A stretch of 22,689 bases of DNA from Gonium pectorale (Eukaryota > Chlorophyta > Chlorophyceae > Chlamydomonadales > Volvocaceae), in assembly GCA_001584585.1 (NCBI GenBank), contig LSYV01000016.1, forward strand, positions 757,820-780,508. The letters are read 5' to 3'. A program made the position numbers and the translations under genes. The number at the start of each line of letters is the position of its first letter. Positions within the stretch are counted from its first letter, which is position 1. The notes beneath the pieces were generated by a model. The model saw nothing but the letters and a program-made list of their open reading frames with translations. It made no database searches and had not been told where the DNA came from. Positions 1 to 10,000 of the stretch are shown here, in pieces.

Positions 1-710
1 GCTGGCTTGCCGTGGGAGGGAGTTGGCCCTCGGACTATCTACTTTCAATCCTACCCATGGCCACACAGGCTTTGACGGGTACCTGTAACCTTTTTTTAAC
101 GTAGTGGGCAGCGTGCAGTAAGGCCGCAATGTTTTGCTAGAGGCAGAGGCCACCTAGGCGCAGAGCTGCCGCCATTATCGCGGCCGACATCTGATGATGA
201 GACGTGCCATCAGTAATTTGTTCCCTTGCATCTTGGGAGTATTCAACCCGGCAGGGGCAGCTAAGGTCTAAGCCCGAAGGTGTTGTCGGAATGACGGAAC
301 GAGGGGCCCGGTGCCGAGAACGTTGCCGTTTCTGGTTCTCTTTTTTTGTTGGTGCGATCAGGGGTTGCCAACGGATGGTAACGGGACATTACGGGACTGA
401 AAAGCAGCCTTGCTGTCTTCCTTCAGACGGCATTAGGAGTCCACGTAATTCCCACCATCCTTGGGTAAAGAGGAGGCACGTATCCCGGGGCGTCCCGGGG
501 CAATTCACTAGGGACCCGCGTACTTCCCTGCCCCTGGTCTGTCTATTATTTCCCCTGTCCCAATTAGGCACATGGCCCCAAAACCGGGCCGATTTTAGAT
601 AGCAAGGCTGCGGGAGAGGCAGGAGAGACACCCTGTGTTTCTTGCATCCGACATCCGTTCGCATCCTCTTACCCGACACAATGATATCGGCCGAGAGCTA
701 TGTAAGGTCG

Positions 711-750
711 TCATAAAAGAGAAACCTGCACAGAAAGAGGGAGCCCGCCT
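711..750. repeat. 40-bp element similar to part of the pseudogene
   Basis: 34 of 40 bases match 16914-16953, including 19 identical bases at the right end (AGAAAGAGGGAGCCCGCCT). On the minus strand this site reads as pyrimidines ending TTTCTGTGCAG, an intact 3' splice-site shape. At the pseudogene site the AG is missing (TTTCTCTGCAAAT). In one shared frame the peptides are AGSLFLCRFLF and AGSLFLCKYLF. Confidence 0.55.
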
Positions 751-1737
751 CTACGGCCATACACGCCCGAAGGCACGACGTTTCCAGTAGGGCAGGCGGG
801 TACAGAGCAAGACATGTGACGTTCGTCCCGCCCGTCGTCATACTGCAACAACGTTCGTACATAGTATGGAAGGCCTGGAATGGGGAGGGGGGTGGTTGGA
901 GCTTAGATTCGCGGGCGTGGTGGCAAGATAATGGCCGTGTTCCCTGGAACGTCGTGAACGGGCTCAGATATGAAACATAATTGTGAAGACATTGGTCCAG
1001 CTGAGACGGCATTTCCCGATTGACACCCACCAAGGCACCCACGCAATTGAAACGATACGGAGCGACAGAGGATCACAAAATAATACTCATCAGCTGCATA
1101 CAAGCTAGTCACTGCTTGGCACGCTCAGCGAGGGTGCGGGGTATGGTGGGCTTGAAATGACCAGCCAGCCATGACCGCGGGATGGCAAAAACGGCTTCCG
1201 CACCAGGAGGGCACTTGCTCTAGCTTGCACAAAGCCAGCACGTCTCCGCCCTCGTCTGAAACCCTACGCCACTCGACTCAGTCTACCTTCGTCTGCCGGA
1301 GCTGCCGGCCTCGCCAAAACGGATGCTTCATGAGCCGAAACGGCACACGCGGCCTCTGTCGTTTTACAGTCGCTCCTTGTGGCTCCGCAGGCGTATAATT
1401 GCATGTGCGGCAGGCTCACCACGTCTATACGTCGCCCAGCGACTGAAAGCAAGGTGACCGGCGCTTTAGAGTTTCAGTTGGTCAAATCACGGTGAGCAGG
1501 AACACGGCCGCCAGGCTGGTGCACGCAAGGCTGCGCACGCACGCTCTGGAGCTGCCACGGACCGCGATCCACCGCCGACCACTACGATTGCCCTTCTCAT
1601 TCTCATAGTGAACTTCACTAGCGTTGCATCGCTGCTCCTACACACACGTACACGCCATCTAAAACCCCTGAACGTCACACATGGCTATCAGGCGGTCGTG
1701 TATTAAACCCGCGCCGCAACCAACTGCGATACATGCA

Positions 1738-1755
1738 TCCCGTTGTACAACGGGA
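1738..1755. repeat. 18-bp perfect palindrome
   Basis: TCCCGTTGTACAACGGGA equals its own reverse complement. It stands alone in the non-coding 3' flank with no gene beside it. It may be a protein-binding site or chance. Confidence 0.6.
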
Positions 1756-2605
1756 GGGAATTGCCGTTGGTTGGGATAACATTCTGCGGCAACGGGGCGC
1801 TCGCATGCACAGGGGACAGTCGCACAACCGCAGACCCCCACATGCACCCTATTCGACCAACGGCCACCGCCGCGCCACCCAGCCCGCAAATCGTCGACCT
1901 GCAACGGCAATATACCTGGCGCCTCGGCAGCCAGGCTTCTAAATGCCAACTACCACTAGTACCTGCACGGTTCCTCCTGAGCAGCAACGACATGCGGACG
2001 GCACCTTTGTTTATAAGGTGACGACCAGCAACATCCGTACACGCGTCCCATATGTACTAGCGTCCCTTCCTCGCTTCATCCGTTCCATCCCGGGGCGATA
2101 GACATGGTTTGAGAGCCCAACATAGGGACCCAGACTGCGCCAAATATATGAGATCGGAGGTCATGCCGTCTGAGATAATGAACGCGGCGTGCAGCGGGTA
2201 TGTCGTCCGGCAGCAATGACAAGGTGCAATATCACTGTTGTCAGCTGTTCGATCCCAGAAACGCATGGCAAGCTGCGACACCATCGCGGCGAGCAAGCGC
2301 GCCATCATAAGAAACGACGCAAGGCGCCGGAAAGCCACGCTGTTTCGGGGCGTTGTCGTAATAAACATTAAAGCATAACCCGCTCGTGTCCTCGAGCAAG
2401 GGCTCTGCGCTCCCTGGCACCAGGGCGCTATCACAGCCCCTGGCGTGCACATGCGCCCGGCCGCGGCCAAGTGGGTTGCGTACGGCGACGCCGGCATGAC
2501 CTGGGATTTCGGGAGCCCCGTTGTCGACTGTCAACTCTGGTTCTCTTTTTTATTGCACTCCACCCACGTTTATACGTCCCGGTCGAGCAATGCATTCGCG
2601 CCACC

Positions 2606-2664
2606 CCGGACTAAGCGCTCGCCGCGCTCACAGCAAATGCCCGGACTAAGCTCTCGCCGCGCTC
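2606..2664. repeat. 24-bp direct repeat, 35-bp period
   Basis: The 24 bases from CCGGACTAAG to CGCCGCGCTC at 2606-2629 recur at 2641-2664 with one difference (CGCTCG versus CTCTCG). The repeat lies 78 bp past the kinase stop codon, in the likely 3' UTR. Confidence 0.75.
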
Positions 2665-2741
2665 GCCCGGCCCAAATCCGGTAGCCACTCGCCTGTGCCG
2701 GTTTCGTAGGGCCGCCACAGGCATATCGCGCAACAGAGCGC

Positions 2742-4035
2742 TTACTCAACCATCTTGCATGGACCAGACCCCAAGAGGCGCTCGATGCCGGCGTGGGCAC
2801 ACTGCTGGGGCACAGCTGAGGCGCCGTGGCGCCCGTCGCCCACCCACTGCTGCAGCCTGTCTGCGATCTCGATGAAGTCGGGCCGCGCGCGGGGATTCAC
2901 ATCCAGGCACGCGGCCGCGAGCTCCGTGTACGGCCGATCGGGCGAAGCCAGCATGTCCTGCGGAGGGCGGACGGCGCAGGGATAGGTAGGGGCGGCCGGG
3001 CACGGGGCATGACTGGGCATCGGGCCCTGTGGGGAGTGGCTTGAAGATGCAGCACGGTCGAGAGGGGGCCGCAGGCACGCCGCCAGACGCCCAACTTACG
3101 ACCCGCAAGCCATGCGCGGAGCAGGGGGACACGGGGACCACCCGGGGACTAAGAGTACAACAGTACTGCAAGGGACTGCACTCACCCGAAGGAGCCAGGC
3201 GTGCAGCGGCGATGAGGGGGGCAGCCCTTGTTTGCACAGGAGGGACTGGAACAGGCGCATCTCGCTCAGGGCGCACCCGTAGAAGAGCTCGAGCAGCATC
3301 AGCCCGAAAGACCAGACGTCGGAGCGAGGGGACAGCTCACCAGTGGACAAGATCTGCAAGAGGAAGCAGGCAGCGAGCGGCTCGGATTGCCCGGATCGAT
3401 TCGGTATGAGGTACGATGTCGCGCGCTGCCATGTGGTGTTGCACGGATGGGACCGACCAAGGCCTGGCTGGGGCCTTCAGGCACACTCAACATCAGCGTA
3501 CCTCCGGCGCGGCGTAGGCGGGCGTGCCGTGGAAGTGCTTGGACGCATGCGTGGCGCCCTCCGCCAGCGGCAGGCTCAGCCCGAAGTCCGCCACCTTGGC
3601 GGTCAGCCGCAGAGCGCCGACGCTGCCGCTCCAGGAGCTGTCAGGAGACTCCGCCGACGCAGTGGGCCCCTCGGGACCGCCCTCGGCGCTGCCCAGTCCA
3701 TCCTCATTGCATGAAGGCTCAAACATAAGGAGTACGTTGTCTGCGAGAGCAAGGGTCCATGGACGGTCCGTGCAGTACGGAACCCCATCAGGGCACAGCT
3801 AGCAGGACTGAAGGCCTTAACACAGGCTGCGAGCCCCGGCCCGCGGAATAGGCAGCGCCCGCCCAGCTTCGGAAACCTTGCTGCGATCGGATGAACGCCT
3901 TACCCGGCTTGAGGTCTCCGTGCACGACGCGGCATGCGTGAATGTGTTGCATACCCTGCGCCACGTCCAGGGCAAGGCCAAGTGCTAGCGCGCGGTACAC
4001 GCCGCCGGACCGCACTGCGCCGGCTGCGCCTTGCA
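2742..4035 (-). CDS. Exons 18-21: kinase catalytic core and C-terminus
   Basis: Exon 18 (4035-3904) holds LALDVAQGMQHIHACRVV and the catalytic loop HGDLKP, completed by exon 19 (3740-3502) as DNVLL. Exon 19 has a Ser/Gly-rich insert of about 35 residues, then LTAKVADFGLSLPL (DFG) and HGTPAYAAPE (APE). Exon 20 (3353-3186) has STGELSPRSDVWSFGLMLLE. Exon 21 (2957-2742) has ELAAACLDVNPRARPDFIEI, with the conserved late Arg of subdomain XI, and ends at TAA 2742-2744. The catalytic Asp, Asn and Mg-binding Asp are all present. The position before the catalytic Asp is Gly, so this is a non-RD kinase. An acceptor 66 nt upstream of exon 21 is also in frame. Confidence 0.9.
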
Positions 4036-7000
4036 CTGCGAGCGAAGGAGTAACATGGGTCGAGCTGTAAAAGGGTGAAGGCAGGCACTGCAGCAGGGAG
4101 GACATGGGCACACAGCCCTTGCAGCGTTAAGTCACTCGGGGTCCCCCAGGCCAGCGGGTGCCACGTAGCGGGGGCATGTAGCGGGAGCGGGTAGCGGGTA
4201 CTATGCGTAATGGGTTGTTGGGCTGCCGGCTAGAACGCTAGAATGCCAGACTGCTCGGCTGTTCGACTGTTTGCCTCGCCTCGCTCGCCTTCCTCGCCTA
4301 GCCTGTTTGCCTTGTCTGTTTGCTTGCAGCATGTTCACAAGCACGCACGCATATTCGCACGACGTAACACACAGCGGATGGACATTGACACCATCAACGG
4401 TGCCCACATGGCTGCCCTCAAGCAGCTGCTGGGCACAGCCACTTCACCAACAACACGCCCCAATCCTTTAGTCCCGCAATGCGCCGTAGGACCCGGCCTG
4501 GTATCGGGCCCCAAGGGCCCCACGCACGCATGCTTCGATTCCCGGAGAGATCCCCGGTATGTCCGGGTTCGGTGATTAACTGATTATGGCTAGCTGCTGA
4601 GATGTGGAGTTGGATCTCGGTTGACTTGATGGGATTTGCACGCTGGATTGGTGGCGAGTGCCGAACCCTCCGTTAGTCAGCCCCAACCGCTGATGATCCA
4701 TTCGGATCGGTTGCTGGAGGGTTACTGGATACATCCAGCTGAGGCTGGTCCTCCTTGTAACACGAACGATTACATGCATGTTTGCATGGCGGCATGCGTG
4801 CACCCCACCACTGACTGTTTTCATTTCCCAAGCCCCACTCACTCAGCGCGTTCTTGAGCGAGCCCCCGTTGCACAGCTCCTGCACGATGTACAGCTTGTA
4901 CGCGTCCGCCTCGTCATCGCCATCGGCCGTGGAAATGGAGGCGGGGGCTGCAGCAGCGGCCGCAGATGAGGGATGTGAGGGCACAGGGCCCCCTCTCGGG
5001 AGGCCGCCCACAGGCGTATCCATCGTAAGCTCGATGCACACCGTTGGGCAGCCATCGGGGTCTGGTCCCTCACGCTGTTGCTGCTGGTGTTGCCCGCCAG
5101 CTTGCAGCCCGCCCCGTGGATCCGGTGTGAGGGTCTTGATGCTGTATGTGTAAGTTGCTGCGGATGTGGATGGCATGTGCATGTAGGCGGCGGGTAACGG
5201 CGTGTCGTGACGAACGAGGAGTCCAAGCAGGCACTGCTACATGGTCGCTCCCGATGCAAGGCCAGACATCTGGGGCAGCGGCGACGGTCAGGCAGATGCC
5301 TTACGATGCTTTGTAACCTATTTCTAATGCAGCTGGCCGCGGGTGGCCCTCTTCATGCAGCAAGCAGCATGCTCAGCCCGCAGACTCTGGCCACACGTAA
5401 CAGGCACCGGCTTGCTTCAAGGCTTAGCTGCCAGCCCGCACCCACCCACAACGTTCGGGTGCGCCATGCTCATGGAGATGGCCGCCTCGAGCACCGCCCG
5501 CTGCCGGGCGCGGCCCTCGGGGCCCGCCGTCACGACCGGCACCACCTGCGTCTTGACGGCCACAGGCAGGCCGCGCCATGTGCCTCGGTACACCACGCCG
5601 AAGGCGCCCTGACCCAGGACCGTTGTCACCTCCAGGTCAGCGTCGTCGAGCTCAGCCTGTCAGAAGCCAAGGAGGAGGAAGGGGATCATTCGCGGTGGAC
5701 ATGCGGCTGATACGTCAACTCTGTTGATTGTGGCTGGTACTATGTGGTTGCGGCAACATCCGCCATCGGCCCCGCACCCACCCTTGCGCGCCTGGACACC
5801 ACCTCACCTGCAGGGCGCGAATTGCTTCCGCCACGTCCCACGGGCTGCGGAACGGCCCCTGCGTCCGTGAGATGCCGCTGCCTGTGCCTCCAGTGCCTGT
5901 TATGGTCGTCGGGGGGCCCTCCCGCCGCTCTCTGGGACCGGAGAAGTCGTTGTTCAGAGCATCTCTAAGCTCTGAGAAGTATGTCTGCGAGGGGGCCCCG
6001 GCAAGGGCAACGCTCACCGCTCGTTCGAGCACAAGGGCGTTCACACCCAACTTGGTACGGCGGGTCGGGATCCATTTGGCTCGCGGCCCCTCTGTGGGCA
6101 ACCTGTAACCAATCCACCAAGCTGAGGCGCCGTGCCAGCCCAATGAGTTAATCCCGGGCGCGCACAATGCCACCACCACAGCCACATCCATAGATGACCG
6201 TGGGCGCACACCGCACCACACCGCCAGAAGCACACCGGACCGTAGTCCGATGCCGTGAGACCGGTCGTCGGTTCCACAAAAGGCGCCCAAATCAACCGAT
6301 GCATCCCCCATACAGCGACCTCCACAGCGAGGGCAGCCCGGCCCAGCCGAGGCCCCGGCCGCGAGTACAAAGACTGAGATCGGCAATGGCCAGGTCCAGG
6401 TCATCGCGCAACGCAACTCACGCTCACGAGCCGGAGGAACGAGCTGCCGTCCAAAGGCGGCAGCGTGCGGGTGGCCTCGCTGCTGCCGAGCGCGGGCGAG
6501 AAGGGAAGATGGGGCGGCCCGAATTTGGGGCTTTCGACCCCGCCGCGCCCGCCGCCAGGCGCATGGCTGCCTGCATGGGGCAGCCCTAACCCGGCTGGCG
6601 ATGCCGCGCCGATGCTAATCAGCTGCGACTGCTGCCGGCCTTCCCGGTCGCACTCCGAAGACGCGGCAGTGCGCAGCAGCGCCTCGCTGACGGCGCTCTG
6701 GTTTGCCTGAATGGAACGGCAGCGGCATTTAGGAGGCACAGAATGGAAACGCAACTGGATCGATGAGGCACATGAAGCCGTTGCTGTACAAGAGTCAGGA
6801 GACAAAACAATTAACGTTGCACGAACCAATGGAAGGTAACCAACGGCAGGCGCTGATGCGTGGCCAGTCCTCGACAAGGGTCAACAGCCCAGCAACATAA
6901 CAGCAACAGCGAGCGCAACCAGCAGCCACCTGGGCAATGAGCGCCATCAGACTGGCGCTCGTCCCATGCGTCATGGTGGTGGTCGTGCCGCCCGTTGGCC

Positions 7001-10000
7001 TCTCTTCTTGGCGCTTTCCGCCGGCTCGGCAGGTATCCGTAGATGACCCGCCGCACCCGCTGCCGTCGCCGGCGGCACCCAGCACGGCGCTGCTCCTTCC
7101 AGATTCCGAGCCGGCCCCACGCGCTCCGTTGAACAGACAGCCCCGCCTGCCGCGTGCAGAGTCGAACCCTGCCTTTGAATGTACCGAGTGCAGGTGGCCC
7201 CCGCCTTCCGCGCCCGCCCTCGCCCCTTGCGAGGCCCCGTCACTCCGGCCGTTTCGCCGGCGCGAACGAACGAAAGCAGCCAGGGCTGCGGCAGCAACAA
7301 CAAGGACCATGGCGCCGCCAACCGCAGAGAGCACCGCCGTGACGGGGACGACCCACGGGCCACGGCGGCTGCCACCGCCAGCCGCAGCCCCGGGCCCAGG
7401 CGACAACAGGGGGGCTGACGAGACGGCGCCGTCAAGGGCTGGCGGCTGCTGCAAGCGGCCTGGGGTGTTCCGGGCTTCGTTGGGCGGGCCTGGCGCAGGG
7501 TCTGTTGAGACCTGGTCGTTCACCAGCTCGGAAGGAACATCGTCTGACTTCTGAGTCCCTGAAGATGACCCTGGGGCTAACCCGTCTCCATAGGAGCCCG
7601 GCTGGTCAAAGGCGATGGAGATGTCGAGGTTCAGGTCTGCACCAAGGGTGGGTGTCATAGTGGGGCGGGGTTGCGTTACGGTACAGTCCGCCTAAAGGCG
7701 GGTCTCATCACAAGCCCGTGAGAGCAGCGCCGCTTATCCGCGGCATTTCGGGCGCATGAAGCATCGCGGTACGACGCACCCCCCCTAAAAAGGAAAGAAA
7801 CCAAGAAGCACGCCCCTAATCACCACCATCCAGCCTTTTCCAAGGCGGCGGTAGGCCTGGGTGGCCACTAAATGGATTGCGGCGGGACACGCCGCAGCAC
7901 GTCGAGCGTGCCTTTCACACCATTTACACCAAAAAGCAAGTGGGGAGCGGTTGTTGAAAGGAAGAGCATGTAGCCAAAAGAAGGCCGAGACGCAAGCACG
8001 TCTGCCGCCTGCGCCCAGCGCCCCGTACCCGCTAGCTCCTTGTATGGCAAGACGAGATCCGGGTACGACAGGAGGACCGCGCCTTCCGGGGCGTCCGGCG
8101 GTAGCGCATGTGTAACGACGACGTTGGTGCCCTCCCAGCCGTAGTGGCGCACGACGGCAAGCTTCAGCATCCCCGTGAGTAACGACAATGGCTGCGGGCC
8201 GAGAGGGCATGAGTAAGCGGTTGTCGGTACCATTTGCACTGGCGACACGGTTGGCGCTGATGTTGGTTTTCATATCACAAGTGGGCAGGGGCTCACGGCA
8301 GCGCAACGGTGCGCTCAGCCCCCGGCCCGACATCGTGCCTCTGCACAATGGAGGCCGCGGAACCACCATTAGCACCATACGGAAAGACGCTCGCAGCAAA
8401 TCTGGGGCACTAGACGCGGATTGTGCACAGCCAGAGCGCTTACCGTACATGCGGCCGCAAACGCCAGCAGCGCGCTGTACCTCCCGTCCGCAAAGTCGGG
8501 TAGAGGTGAGGTGTGCGGCGTGGCAGAAGCGCTGGTCCCCGAGGGCCCTGCGTGCTTGGGGGTATCTCTGGATCCGGCTGCGGCGGCAGGGCCGTCAGAT
8601 GCTCCTGCAGCCGGAGTATCGGGAGCAAGCAGCACCACCAGGTCAGCGGCACCGGCAATACATGGATATCGTACTCACAAGCTTGCACACGGGACGCTGT
8701 CGGCGTGACAGCCAACGAACCAGCCACGGACCGGCCACAGCGGCTCACATCTACCAGGCTGCGCGGCGCCATGAGACCCACCCTGCGGCACGTCAGCCGG
8801 TGGCGCGAGGGTGGCCGGGAGTCCAGCCGCCCGGTCCCGTTGCGCCGCCTGCAGCTCCCTCGGTGCGTGCTTCATGAGCACCGCCGCCACCAGCGCGCGC
8901 CACTCGGGCTCCGGAACCACCAGCGTGACCGTATTGAGGGTCAGCAGCGGCGCCGACCATGACGCGGCCGCGCCGCTGGAGCTGCTGGATCCACTGCCCT
9001 CGGGAAGCGGGTCCTGCTGCAGCCCCCGCCTTCCCAGGACCTCGGTCGCAGGCGCCGTTGGCTGGGCCATGGGCCCGATAGCAGCCCCTCCCGACCTGTT
9101 AGCATACCAGAGCAGAAGAAAGCGAGCTCGCGATCGTGCACCTCAACGAGACGACGTGCGAAGATGTGTACTGCGCCAACCACGCAGTACGTTTGCGGTC
9201 TGGGCATGGGCTGCCGCGGGCACTGCGGGCAGGATGGTCTTTGTCCAGGCGTCTACGAGGCAGCAAATCGTTTCCGCGGGGGCGCCCTCTCCATCGCCCT
9301 AGATGCCACGTAACCGCCCCACCTGTCGAAGCTAAAGAACCACAGCGGCATGGAGCTGTTGGCCAAGGCTGCGTCAGGGCCCTCCAGCAGCACGGTGACT
9401 GCTTCCGCCAGCCCGCCGTTGGTACCCCCGGGCGCCAGGTTGTACAGCACCAGGTTCCGGAGCGACACAGGACGACGGAGGGCAAAAATGCCGGACAGGC
9501 CCTGCACGCAAGCCCGGCGCATGCGGGCTTTTAGGTTCCTCTCACCGCCTGACGAAGGCATGCAAATGCCCTCACATGGAAAGGATTCAGCGCAAACTCT
9601 CCAAACATGTGTGCTTTAGGATGCCAAAAGGGCCCGCCGCGTGTTAGCATCCAAGCCTTTTCACACCGCACCTTGAGATCCACGAAGGTGCGGCCGGATC
9701 CCAGATCCTCGGGCAGGCCGCTGATTGAGCAGCCACCCTTCGCCGCCCAGCCGGCCCCCTCGGCCCCTGCTTCCGTCGACCCCGACGCCTGGTGACCCAG
9801 CAGCATTGCGGCATCTAGGCTGCGATCATCACGGCTGCAAGAGAGTGGGCATTTGAGGAACACAACAGTAATGAGCGCGTCCTTGATGGCAGGGCATTAG
9901 CATAGGGTTAGCGGAGAGATCCCTTCGCTAGCTGTTTAGAGCTCGGCCAGGCACTCCCTCCGTTTGCGTCTCCATTTGCGGCTCCATTGCAGCTCCCAGT

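Larger units (their letters stand above)
1..2741. other. 3' flank of the kinase gene, no supported gene
   Basis: Several open frames of 60-150 codons occur on both strands, as expected in GC-rich DNA, but none shows a family motif or spliced continuity. The kinase 3' UTR must begin at 2741 and run down. I see no TGTAA polyadenylation signal on the minus strand within about 700 bp of the stop. Separately listed items are a direct repeat, an 18-bp palindrome and a 40-bp element shared with the pseudogene. Confidence 0.5.

Noticed and set aside
331..347. TCTGGTTCTCTTTTTT shared between 331-346 and 2536-2551
   Set aside because: It is 16 bases with half of it a T-run, with no extension on either side. 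Probably low-complexity coincidence.
2057..2497. A 146-codon minus-strand frame downstream of the kinase gene
   Set aside because: It lies past the kinase stop in the same strand with no conserved motif and overlapping frames on both strands. Treated as 3' flank.
4243..4575. Plus-strand open frame of 110 codons preceded by a pyrimidine tract and CAG
   Set aside because: It lies wholly in intron 17 of the minus-strand kinase gene and encodes no recognisable motif.
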